Source: an uncultured Saprospiraceae bacterium
Lineage (GTDB): Bacteria; Bacteroidota; Bacteroidia; Chitinophagales; Saprospiraceae
NCBI GenBank assembly: GCA_934699305.1
Contig: CAKUWM010000057.1
Coordinates: forward strand, 1 to 12,664
Direction: 5' to 3'
Length of the DNA: 12,664 nt
Shown: positions 6,372 through 12,664 of the stretch, piece by piece
How positions within the stretch are numbered: the first letter of the stretch is position 1
Layout: each line of letters opens with the position of its first letter
Made by a program: the position numbers and the translations under genes
Notes under the pieces: model-generated
Databases searched by the model: none
What the model saw: the letters and a program-made list of their open reading frames with translations, nothing else
Told to the model about the DNA's origin: nothing

Positions 6372-8501
6372 ATGAATAAGACAATTAATATCAACTTAGG
6401 GGGCTTTCCTTTCACCATAGATGATACAGCCTTTGAATTACTTGAAAGATATATGACATCTATCAAGAATCACTTTGCACAATCCGATAGTTATCAAGAA
6501 ATTATTTCTGATATTGAAATCAGGCTGGGTGAACTTCTCCAAGAAAAAACAACCTCCAAAGCAATAGTTTCAACTGCAGACATCGAGTCTGTCATTAAAA
6601 TCATGGGACGTCCGGAGGAATTCGGCGCTGAATCTATCGATCTTCCGGGAGAAGACTTCTCCTCCTCAGATGAAGTCACTGACAAAGGTCAAAAGACGCG
6701 TAAATTATTCAGAGATAGATCCAATAAATACTTTGGCGGTGTATGTTCCGGTCTCGCCGCGTATTTAGGTATCAAAAATGCCAACTGGGTAAGGCTTGCC
6801 TTCATCATATTCACCACTACAGGCGGGTTTGGCATTCCTTTATATATCATCATGTGGATCTTCGTCCCTGAAGCCAAGACATCGGCCGACTTTTTAGCAA
6901 TGAAAGGCAAGCGCGTCACTGTCTCCAATATTGCGGCTTACATGGAAAAAGAAATCAACAATTTCTCAAGCCAGGTATCTGAATTGTCCGATGATATCTC
7001 AAAAAGATTTGGAGGCAAAGGCAACAAATCTTTTAGAGCCGAAAGTACACTTGCCGATATGGAAAGTGCATTTAAAAGCGGCACATCGCGTTTAGGTCGT
7101 ATTTTAAAGCCTTTTGGATTAATTTTAGGTGGATTCCTATTACTTACATTTGCCTTTGTGTGGATTACTTCCTTTGTGGGATTCATCCTTGCTCTACCCC
7201 TATTCAATTTTATCAATAGTACTTCTCCGATTATTAATTTCCTCCTGTCAGTGAATAGTTTTGTCATCATGGTTGTTCCTTTGGTATTTATTATCTTCTG
7301 GGCGCTTCGCTTGATTTTTAATACCAATGTCATGAAGAGCATTCGCCAAAGCTTAGTAGTCTTTTGGATCTCAAATTTAATTTGCTTCATTATCCTAAGC
7401 GCTTCTACATTTCGAGAATTCAAAAATTATGGCGTATATGAGTCAAAACAAAATCTGGAAGCTCTCACCAGCGAGACCATATCATTAGAGGCCATTACCA
7501 ATGACCATACACAAGGAAATTTCGAACTGGGTGACTTGAGGATGGGAAAAGATGATCAATTAGAAATTGAAAATGACGTCAATATCAACATTTATCCTAC
7601 AACATCTTCATATTGGCATTATACTAAAAAAGTTAAATCAAGGGGTAAAGACGGAAAAAATGCCAAAGACAATGCGGATTGTATCCTATACTCACTATTG
7701 ACTCCCAATGATCATACTTTACAATTCCCTACTTACCTCACCATCAACAAAGATTGTAAATACAGATTTCAGCAGGTAGAAATCGACTTATATATCCCCA
7801 TCGGTAAATCAGTGACTATCTCTGACGATCTGAAATGGGATCTCTCTAATGTCACTTATGACCAAAACCAAATGAAAGATGGATGGCGAATGATTCCCGG
7901 TAAATCATACAAGATGACCGAAAAAGGCCTCAACTGCACAGATTGTACTCCCGAAGAGTTGACAGTCAACATGGAACCGGATAATTATCTATATGTTTCA
8001 ACAGACGATATTCCAAATAACGCTATCCTTCAATCCAATGAATCAGCTCAAACCTTCGATGTAACGCAGGGATCGACATGGAATTTATCTTTTGACAAAA
8101 TAATGGTTGTTCAAAATAATACCTGGAAATTTAATGACATCAAACTCAATGTTGACCTAAGCCCTGATGCTAAAATCCACCTTATTCGCAAAATGAAGTT
8201 TTACGGCAAAGATCCTGTAAATCAAAATGACCTGGATCGTATTTATAACTATAGAGTAACCGGACAAGAGATTATGCTGTCAAACTATGGATATATTCAA
8301 AATGGTAAACAAATCATAAATCCAACGATTGAGACAACTTTATTACTTCCACGTGGATTGAAAATACACTTTGACGATACAATGAATGATTACAAGGGAC
8401 AGGTTAATTTTGACAAAAGTATCGATGGAGGCTGGAACTTCGTCCGCTCAGAACTCTTACAGATGGATTCTGATGGACTGAAATGCTTAAACTGTGAATA
8501 A
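6372..8501 (+). CDS. PspC-domain integral membrane protein with duplicated C-terminal module
   Basis: A 709-residue protein likely involved in membrane-stress sensing. Residues 1-90 form a cytoplasmic N-domain (INLGGFPFTIDDTAFELL, then GRPEEFG) typical of the PspC proteins encoded beside PadR regulators. The PspC domain follows: KLFRDRSNKYFGGVCSGLAA (111-130) and a hydrophobic segment at 141-166. Further membrane segments are near 246-275, 287-313 and 326-345. The rest (about 350-709) is probably extracytoplasmic, beta-rich and unusually built. Two related modules, about 397-525 and 588-708, share an RGKDGKN/YGKDPVN turn, an LYIP/LLLP strand, a DGW/GGW motif and an end in GLxCxxC (C522/C525 and C705/C708). 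This resembles the toast-rack type of extracellular domain reported with PspC, but I cannot confirm it. The gene ends at a hairpin (8509-8542) and is cotranscribed with the PadR gene. Confidence 0.9.
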   Translation: MNKTININLGGFPFTIDDTAFELLERYMTSIKNHFAQSDSYQEIISDIEIRLGELLQEKTTSKAIVSTADIESVIKIMGRPEEFGAESIDLPGEDFSSSDEVTDKGQKTRKLFRDRSNKYFGGVCSGLAAYLGIKNANWVRLAFIIFTTTGGFGIPLYIIMWIFVPEAKTSADFLAMKGKRVTVSNIAAYMEKEINNFSSQVSELSDDISKRFGGKGNKSFRAESTLADMESAFKSGTSRLGRILKPFGLILGGFLLLTFAFVWITSFVGFILALPLFNFINSTSPIINFLLSVNSFVIMVVPLVFIIFWALRLIFNTNVMKSIRQSLVVFWISNLICFIILSASTFREFKNYGVYESKQNLEALTSETISLEAITNDHTQGNFELGDLRMGKDDQLEIENDVNINIYPTTSSYWHYTKKVKSRGKDGKNAKDNADCILYSLLTPNDHTLQFPTYLTINKDCKYRFQQVEIDLYIPIGKSVTISDDLKWDLSNVTYDQNQMKDGWRMIPGKSYKMTEKGLNCTDCTPEELTVNMEPDNYLYVSTDDIPNNAILQSNESAQTFDVTQGSTWNLSFDKIMVVQNNTWKFNDIKLNVDLSPDAKIHLIRKMKFYGKDPVNQNDLDRIYNYRVTGQEIMLSNYGYIQNGKQIINPTIETTLLLPRGLKIHFDDTMNDYKGQVNFDKSIDGGWNFVRSELLQMDSDGLKCLNCE

Positions 8502-8508
8502 AAATAAT

Positions 8509-8542
8509 ATGCCCGGAATACAACATCAACTATTCCGGGCAT
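8509..8542 (+). terminator. Hairpin terminator after the PspC gene
   Basis: A perfect 12-bp stem, ATGCCCGGAATA (8509-8520) with TATTCCGGGCAT (8531-8542), encloses a 10-base loop and begins 8 bases after the stop codon. There is no clear T run on the plus strand after it, so it may act as a 3'-end stabiliser as well as, or rather than, a classic intrinsic terminator. Confidence 0.65.
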
Positions 8543-8765
8543 TCAACCATCAAATAAGGATAACTTCGATTATTGAATTATGAATATTATCTGATTCACC
8601 GAGGATTCACTATGTCGATGTTTAATTAAAAAACGTATTCCATAAAATAATTATAATCAACCTAAGTCATATAAAATATATTTAAATATTTAAATTATTA
8701 TTTATTAACTACAGACATATTATTAATATATATATATAGATCAAAAGAAATAATTTCACAAAAAA

Positions 8766-8822
8766 TAATTTTATGGCAAGAAATAGCGTTAAATGTCAAA
8801 ATAACTGCTTGCCAAAAAATTA
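8766..8822 (+). repeat. Imperfect 15-bp inverted repeat (candidate leader hairpin)
   Basis: Arm TAATTTTATGGCAAG (8766-8780) pairs with CTTGCCAAAAAATTA (8808-8822) at 14 of 15 positions, with a 27-base loop. It ends 36 bases before the ATG of the DUF4407 gene. It could be an operator pair or a folded 5' leader. No U-tract or alternative stem is obvious, so an attenuator is not established. Confidence 0.6.
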
Positions 8823-8858
8823 CTTGAACAAAAACTTTTCAGTAATTAAACATTTTCC

Positions 8859-10034
8859 ATGGAAAAACAACCCTTGAGCTCTACAGAGCGCTTTTTATTT
8901 TGGCTTGCATCTGCCGACATTAAGTTGATTGAAGACAATAGGTCGGAACAGCGCAAATTCAGCCTGATAGGTTTATCTATCCTATTCACCTGGTTATTTG
9001 CCACCGCTATTTGGATGTATTTTTTTAGTACAGTCACCACGACCACTTGGATTATAATATTCGGAGGACTATTGATGGGAGGCATTGTCCTTACCATAGA
9101 CCGAGTTTTAATTGCAGGGCTGCAAGGTACCGGATCAGCCAATAAGACCGGACCAATTGCATTCAGGGTCGCATTGGCACTGTGTCTTGGTGCTTTTATG
9201 GCACAGCCGGCACTTCTATATTTATTCAAAAAGGATATTGATATCCAGTTGACATTTGACAGAGAAGTAGGGAAACAAGCTACAGTAGCCGAAATCAAGC
9301 GCTCTATGGCTCCACAAGTAGATCCTTTGGTTCAGCAACGGGATTCTCTTGCCGCCATAAAATCCGATTTAGACAAACAGATTGTTGCTCTCAGGACTTC
9401 TTATCTTGCTGAAACCGATGGTAGCGGAGGAACAGGCAAAGTTGGGATTGCTGCTATAGCAAAGGCGAAAAAAGCAGAATACGATGCAGCTGTACTGGCA
9501 CAATCACAATGGGTAGCCGGTGCGACACCTTTGATAACTCAGATTCAGGGACAATTAGACACCTTGTCAAAAATCGAAAATCAACGCATAGCAGCTTACG
9601 ACTCTCTTGAAGGAGATGGATTCCTTGCAAGAATTGATGCCCTTCAACATCTTATTGAAAAAAACCTGGCTTTGCGCTGGCGATACATCTTATTATTATC
9701 CATCATTATGCTTATTGAATTGGCGCCTATCCTGAGCAAATTACTTTTGACAACAAAGGTCTATAATCAAAGAATTGTATTGGAGGAAGGTTATATGCTC
9801 AATTTGGATCGGGAGGTATTTGAAAAGAAATACAGCGAAGCGAAAAAATATGCCGATGCCATGCATCAAGCCAACATGGACAACATTGATCAAATATTTG
9901 ATGAAGCAAAACAAGCAATGAAGTCGCCTTCTAATCAAGCAGCCGACAAATATGAACTACATCATCAAAATCCAGCCTCTACCGGTAATTTACTAGCTCA
10001 CATGAAAAACAGTATGTTGGGCAGACATACATAA
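8859..10034 (+). CDS. DUF4407-domain membrane and coiled-coil protein
   Basis: A 391-residue protein matching the DUF4407 family, whose function is unknown. The signature parts are visible: FLFWLASADIKLIED (12-26), three membrane segments at about 35-57, 63-86 and 100-122 with the family's TIDRVLIAG motif (79-87), a long periplasmic or cytoplasmic coiled coil (about 140-250), EGDGFLARIDAL (251-262), and a fourth membrane segment (275-296) containing the family's IELAPILSKLL. A charged C-terminal helix (about 310-357) and a polar tail follow. Length is usual for the family. It is a single-gene unit between a gene-free region and a strong terminator. The long helical loop between membrane segments suggests a scaffold or sensing role; this is inference only. 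The start is supported by family agreement near the N-terminus. Confidence 0.9.
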   Translation: MEKQPLSSTERFLFWLASADIKLIEDNRSEQRKFSLIGLSILFTWLFATAIWMYFFSTVTTTTWIIIFGGLLMGGIVLTIDRVLIAGLQGTGSANKTGPIAFRVALALCLGAFMAQPALLYLFKKDIDIQLTFDREVGKQATVAEIKRSMAPQVDPLVQQRDSLAAIKSDLDKQIVALRTSYLAETDGSGGTGKVGIAAIAKAKKAEYDAAVLAQSQWVAGATPLITQIQGQLDTLSKIENQRIAAYDSLEGDGFLARIDALQHLIEKNLALRWRYILLLSIIMLIELAPILSKLLLTTKVYNQRIVLEEGYMLNLDREVFEKKYSEAKKYADAMHQANMDNIDQIFDEAKQAMKSPSNQAADKYELHHQNPASTGNLLAHMKNSMLGRHT

Positions 10035-10058
10035 AACCCAATAAAGAGCATCGAAAAG

Positions 10059-10091
10059 CTGCCAATAGAAGTTGACCTATTGGCAGTTTTT
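10059..10091 (+). terminator. Intrinsic terminator after the DUF4407 gene (possibly bidirectional)
   Basis: A perfect 10-bp stem, CTGCCAATAG (10059-10068) with CTATTGGCAG (10077-10086), carries an 8-base loop and is followed by TTTTT (10087-10091). Four A residues at 10054-10057 give a short T run on the minus strand too. The hairpin may therefore also end the converging phosphoribosyltransferase transcript. Confidence 0.85.
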
Positions 10092-10122
10092 GTATATGGT
10101 TTACCTTCCGTTCCCTTACTTT

Positions 10123-10626
10123 CTACTCAAGAGTTGTACTCATATTATTGGGATGGGACAAGTCAACTCGTATATTCTCCATCAGTGTTGTAGCCAATGA
10201 AATCCCGACATAGTCCACGGAAACGGGGAAAAGTTTGTGTTTCCTGTCCACCATGACCGCTACTTCCAACTTACCGGGAATAATTTTTAAAAGAGGTTGA
10301 AAGGCATAGAAGAGTGTTCGTCCTGTATTGGCCACATCATCGACCAAGATGATGTTCTTACCTACTAAAGCATTAGCTTCTATTTCCTCCAGAAAAATAT
10401 CCTCTGCAACCGGATTGTCAGGTCTTATCCGTATTCTATTGACCGACGACTTTAGCTGTCCTGCAACCAGCTGATTCAGATCGTCGGACAGCAGTTGAGC
10501 CAGTGCATAGCCGCTTTTATTGATACCGATAAAGAAGATTTCCTTCTCTCCAAAGTTGCGCTCAAAGATTTCGTAGGATATTCTTCTGATTTTCTGCAAC
10601 ATTTGGTTATTATTCAATATAATCAT
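10123..10626 (-). CDS. PyrR-like phosphoribosyltransferase
   Basis: A 167-residue type I phosphoribosyltransferase. The PRPP-binding motif IILVDDVANTGRT is at 92-104. AVMVDRKHKLFPVSVDYVGISL (123-144) closely follows the PyrR pattern of VDR, a basic stretch, P, and a DYVG strand. PyrR proteins regulate pyrimidine operons by binding RNA and may have uracil phosphoribosyltransferase activity; in Bacteroidota such proteins often stand alone, and whether they bind RNA is not known to me. No pyrimidine genes are visible nearby, so I leave the symbol blank; a general purine/pyrimidine salvage enzyme is the alternative. The ATG at 10626 gives an N-terminus that fits PyrR (a Met at residue 9 is an alternative). 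It is divergent from the iron-sulfur operon, 46 bases away, and converges on the DUF4407 gene. Confidence 0.85.
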   Translation of the reverse strand: MIILNNNQMLQKIRRISYEIFERNFGEKEIFFIGINKSGYALAQLLSDDLNQLVAGQLKSSVNRIRIRPDNPVAEDIFLEEIEANALVGKNIILVDDVANTGRTLFYAFQPLLKIIPGKLEVAVMVDRKHKLFPVSVDYVGISLATTLMENIRVDLSHPNNMSTTLE

Positions 10627-10632
10627 TATATT

Positions 10633-10640
10633 TACTTTTG
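10633..10640 (+). promoter_or_regulatory. Possible -7 promoter box of the iron-sulfur operon
   Basis: TACTTTTG matches the TAnnTTTG box, 32 bases before the ATG at 10673, so the transcript would start near 10647 with a leader of about 25 nt. No TTTG lies at the expected 19-base distance upstream; one at 10602-10605 is too far. The box sits in the 46-base gap shared with the divergent phosphoribosyltransferase gene. Confidence 0.45.
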
Positions 10641-10672
10641 AAAAGGCTAAAATTATAAAAGATTCATAGCAG

Positions 10673-12010
10673 ATGACTATTTCTCAGATACTTTTTTTAA
10701 TAGTCCTGATAATTGTTTTTAGGGAAGCCGTAAATCGATATGGCAGACTCATTAGAAACATCAACTTAGGAAGAGACGATGAAGTGATAAACAACAAGGG
10801 AGGATTTAAGCGGATGATGCTGGTAGCCTTTGGGCAACAGAAGATGTTTAAGAAGCCGTTACCCGCATTCCTGCACTTATTTATCTATGTTGCTTTTGTA
10901 ATAACGCAATTTGACTTAGCGGAGCAAATAATCGACGGCATCTTTGGAACGCATCGCGTATTATCCAATGTTTTAGGTGGATTTTATCCATTTATGATTA
11001 GCTTCATAGAGATATTGTCCGTCTTTGCATTTATTGCTACCATTGCCTTTTTATCGCGAAGAAATCTTTTAAAAGTACCTAGGCTCAACAGCAAAGATTT
11101 ATTAGGTTGGGCAAAGCTGGACGCCAATTTAATCCTCATAGGAGAGATTCTGTTGATCACCGGCATTTTCTGCTTAAACGGTGCTGATAAGGCTCTTGGA
11201 GCCAATTATCCTGCAAAATACCATGCTACGGGCTTCTTTGCTATAACCGGTTGGTTAGGTCCGGCACTATTCGGCAACTTACCGGAATATTATCTACAAA
11301 TAATCAGTGGATTCGGTTGGTGGCTTCACATAGCGGTAGTCTTTGGCTTTATCCTTTACCTGCCTACCTCCAAGCACCTACATATCTTACTTGCATTCCC
11401 CAATACCTATCTCTCAAGTGATAACCCGAGAGGAAGAATGCCCAATATTGAGTCCATAGAATCGGAAGTTAAAAACATGATAGGAGTGCCCATGACACAT
11501 CCCGCAAAAGAGACCCTGGCCGACTTTGGTGTGCACGACATATTCCAGCTTACACGCAAAAACTTACTCGAAGCTTATTCCTGCACAGAATGTGGTCGAT
11601 GCACCTCTGTATGCCCGGCAAATATGACCGGCAAGAAGCTTTCGCCGCGTAAGATAATGATGGACGTAAGAGACCGTATGGAAGAAGTGGGTAAGAAATT
11701 AGATGATCCCCACTTCCAATCAATAGAAGGCGACATAGACAACAAAATCGGTTTCAATGACGGAAGAGATTTGTTTAATTATATAGAAAAAGAAGAAATA
11801 AGGGCTTGTACAACGTGTAACGCTTGTGTGGAAGCATGCCCCGTACTAATCAGCCCACTTGAAATCATCCTACAATTGCGTCGTTATGAAGTATTGACTG
11901 AGAGTTCAGGCCCTCCGGACTGGATACCCATGTACAATGCCTTAGAAAACAATGGCAGCCCTTGGCAGATGACTATTGAACGAGACGATTGGATCAAAGA
12001 ATTAAATTAA
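10673..12010 (+). CDS. Membrane-bound 4Fe-4S electron-transfer protein (HdrC/GlpC-like, NarI-like N-terminus)
   Basis: A 445-residue redox protein with two halves. The N-terminal half has about five membrane segments, near 3-17, 66-82, 107-129, 150-170 and 214-234, in the style of a NarI-type cytochrome b domain. H68, near the start of the second segment (FLHLF), and histidines around 217-237 are possible haem ligands. The C-terminal half is a soluble HdrC-like domain with two cubane motifs: C304xxC307xxC310xxxC314P and C379xxC382xxC385xxxC389P. Such proteins carry electrons between a soluble partner and the quinone pool. The next gene, 6 bases after the stop, encodes a CCG-domain partner, the usual HdrB/GlpB-like companion, so the two probably form one complex. 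The electron donor is unknown; lactate- and glycerol-3-phosphate-type systems and ETF-linked oxidation are possibilities, and I cannot choose. Confidence 0.9.
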   Translation: MTISQILFLIVLIIVFREAVNRYGRLIRNINLGRDDEVINNKGGFKRMMLVAFGQQKMFKKPLPAFLHLFIYVAFVITQFDLAEQIIDGIFGTHRVLSNVLGGFYPFMISFIEILSVFAFIATIAFLSRRNLLKVPRLNSKDLLGWAKLDANLILIGEILLITGIFCLNGADKALGANYPAKYHATGFFAITGWLGPALFGNLPEYYLQIISGFGWWLHIAVVFGFILYLPTSKHLHILLAFPNTYLSSDNPRGRMPNIESIESEVKNMIGVPMTHPAKETLADFGVHDIFQLTRKNLLEAYSCTECGRCTSVCPANMTGKKLSPRKIMMDVRDRMEEVGKKLDDPHFQSIEGDIDNKIGFNDGRDLFNYIEKEEIRACTTCNACVEACPVLISPLEIILQLRRYEVLTESSGPPDWIPMYNALENNGSPWQMTIERDDWIKELN

Positions 12011-12016
12011 ACAACC

Positions 12017-12664
12017 ATGAAAGTAAAAACAATGGCCGAATTTGCGGCTGAAGGTCGCAATCCGGAGGTTTTGTTCTGGGTAGGATGTCTGGGAAGTTAT
12101 GACGCTAGGGCACAGCGTGTTTCAGCGGCTTTTGCAGAAATATTGGACTCCATCGGCATAGAATTTGCTATTTTAGGCAAAGAAGAATCCTGCACCGGCG
12201 ACCCGGCAAGAAGAGCAGGCACCGAATTTATTTTTCAAATGCTTGCCAACCAAAATATTCAAACCATCCATAATTATAATATAAAAAAGATAGTCACCAC
12301 TTGTCCCCACTGTTTCAATACCTTTAAAAATGAATATCCGGACTTGGGCGCTCAATTCGAGGTGTTCCATCATACCCAATTTTTAAGCAATTTGATTCAT
12401 GAAGGTCGCCTTGTCATTGAAGGTGGCGCCTTTGATGGTCAAAAAATCACCTATCACGACTCTTGTTACATGGGAAGGATCAATGGTGAGTATGAAGCAC
12501 CCAGAGACCTGATGAAAGCACTCGATGTAGATCTGGTAGAAATGGGCAGAAACAGAGAAAATGGCTTGTGTTGTGGTGCCGGAGGAGCCCAAATGTACAA
12601 AGAAGACGAAGAAGGAGACAAACGCATCAACATAGAGCGCACAGAAGAAGCTATCGATACCGGA
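12017..12664 (+). CDS. CCG-domain (Fe-S)-binding protein, HdrB-like (3' truncated)
   Basis: The first 216 residues of a protein with cysteine-rich CCG domains, which bind an unusual iron-sulfur cluster in heterodisulfide reductase subunit B and related subunits of lactate and glycerol-3-phosphate oxidising complexes. The first domain shows C24, then SCTGD with C59 (CTG in place of the usual CCG), and TTCPHC with C96 and C99. The second domain shows YHDSC with C150, then LCCGAGG with C185 and C186; its closing CxxC lies beyond the window edge. The ATG at 12017 follows the upstream stop by 6 bases, which implies one operon with the membrane Fe-S protein and a shared complex. No signal peptide is seen, so it should be cytoplasmic at the inner face of the membrane. 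The frame is open to base 12664. Confidence 0.9.
   Translation, partial: MKVKTMAEFAAEGRNPEVLFWVGCLGSYDARAQRVSAAFAEILDSIGIEFAILGKEESCTGDPARRAGTEFIFQMLANQNIQTIHNYNIKKIVTTCPHCFNTFKNEYPDLGAQFEVFHHTQFLSNLIHEGRLVIEGGAFDGQKITYHDSCYMGRINGEYEAPRDLMKALDVDLVEMGRNRENGLCCGAGGAQMYKEDEEGDKRINIERTEEAIDTG

Larger units (their letters stand above)
8502..8858. other. Gene-free AT-rich region (357 bases)
   Basis: Apart from the terminator hairpin near its start, I see no real gene. It contains a 16-bp AT-only palindrome centred on TTTAAATATTTAAA (8680-8695), an (AT)n run at 8726-8738, and a long imperfect hairpin at 8766-8822 close to the next gene. No TAnnTTTG box was found on the plus strand, so the promoter of the DUF4407 gene is not identified. 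A 34-codon frame (8773-8877) overlaps the next start but has no coding support. Confidence 0.7.

Noticed and set aside
6938..7423. 161-codon open frame on the minus strand
   Set aside because: It is antisense to the membrane-segment part of the PspC gene; the plus-strand product has clear family motifs and the minus product has none.
8680..8738. 16-bp AT palindrome and (AT)n run
   Set aside because: Composed only of A and T in very AT-rich DNA; expected often by chance, and no function can be argued from it.
8773..8877. 34-codon open frame starting inside the hairpin and overlapping the DUF4407 start
   Set aside because: Lys/Asn-rich, as expected from random AT-rich DNA, with no leader-peptide logic (no run of one regulatory codon). 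It overlaps the real gene by 19 bases, so it is probably chance.
8846..9298. 150-codon open frame on the minus strand
   Set aside because: It is antisense to the membrane segments of the DUF4407 gene, which matches its family along this whole stretch.
5653..10034. Idea that YtxH, PadR, PspC and DUF4407 together form a new defence or mobile island
   Set aside because: No integrase, transposase, nuclease, helicase or attachment repeat is seen. The genes are in different orientations with separate control signals and are common housekeeping or envelope families in Bacteroidota.

Overview
The window looks like chromosomal DNA from a Bacteroidota bacterium, with Saprospiria, Chitinophagia or Sphingobacteriia as the best guesses. 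Reasons: low-GC, AT-rich intergenic DNA; no Shine-Dalgarno sequences before the starts; several TAnnTTTG (-7) promoter boxes typical of this phylum; a tRNA gene without encoded CCA; and family content (KS/chain-length-factor pigment genes, a monofunctional aspartokinase with the GREGSD motif, PadR-PspC, YtxH, DUF4407, HdrC/HdrB-like pair) common there. Identifications come from reading motifs by eye, without database searches.

Layout. (1) 1-2173, plus strand: the tail of a larger cluster, with a truncated FabF-type ketosynthase, a cysteine-less ketosynthase/chain-length-factor-like protein and a membrane-anchored NodB-type deacetylase, spaced by 3-4 bases. This resembles the aryl-polyene/flexirubin pigment type; the rest lies to the left. 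(2) 2205-3668, minus strand: aspartokinase lysC with its promoter, followed only 6 bases after its stop by tRNA-Ala(GGC) and a weak terminator. (3) 3786-5652, minus strand: YtxH-type small envelope protein, an unrecognised 123-residue protein and an unrecognised 354-residue exported protein. A 15-bp perfect inverted repeat lies between the first two. (4) 5653-6004: divergent AT-rich regulatory region. (5) 6005-8542, plus strand: PadR-type repressor and a 709-residue PspC-domain membrane protein with a duplicated C-terminal module, ended by a hairpin. (6) 8502-8858: gene-free, very AT-rich, with a long hairpin just before the next gene. (7) 8859-10034: DUF4407 membrane/coiled-coil protein, with a strong intrinsic terminator. 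(8) 10123-10626, minus strand: PyrR-like phosphoribosyltransferase. (9) 10673-12664, plus strand: a membrane-bound 4Fe-4S protein and the start of its CCG-domain partner, together an HdrC/HdrB- or GlpC/LldE-like electron-transfer module running off the right edge.

How they fit: the left block makes a polyene-type lipid or pigment; lysC opens the aspartate-family amino acid pathway; the YtxH and PadR-PspC units look like envelope-stress or membrane-homeostasis functions under their own regulation; the right block feeds electrons between a soluble donor and the membrane. I see no phage, transposase, CRISPR or recognisable defence system. The more unusual material is in non-coding inverted repeats, the lysC-tRNA arrangement, two unrecognised proteins and the duplicated CxxC module of the PspC protein; none of this amounts to a demonstrably new system.
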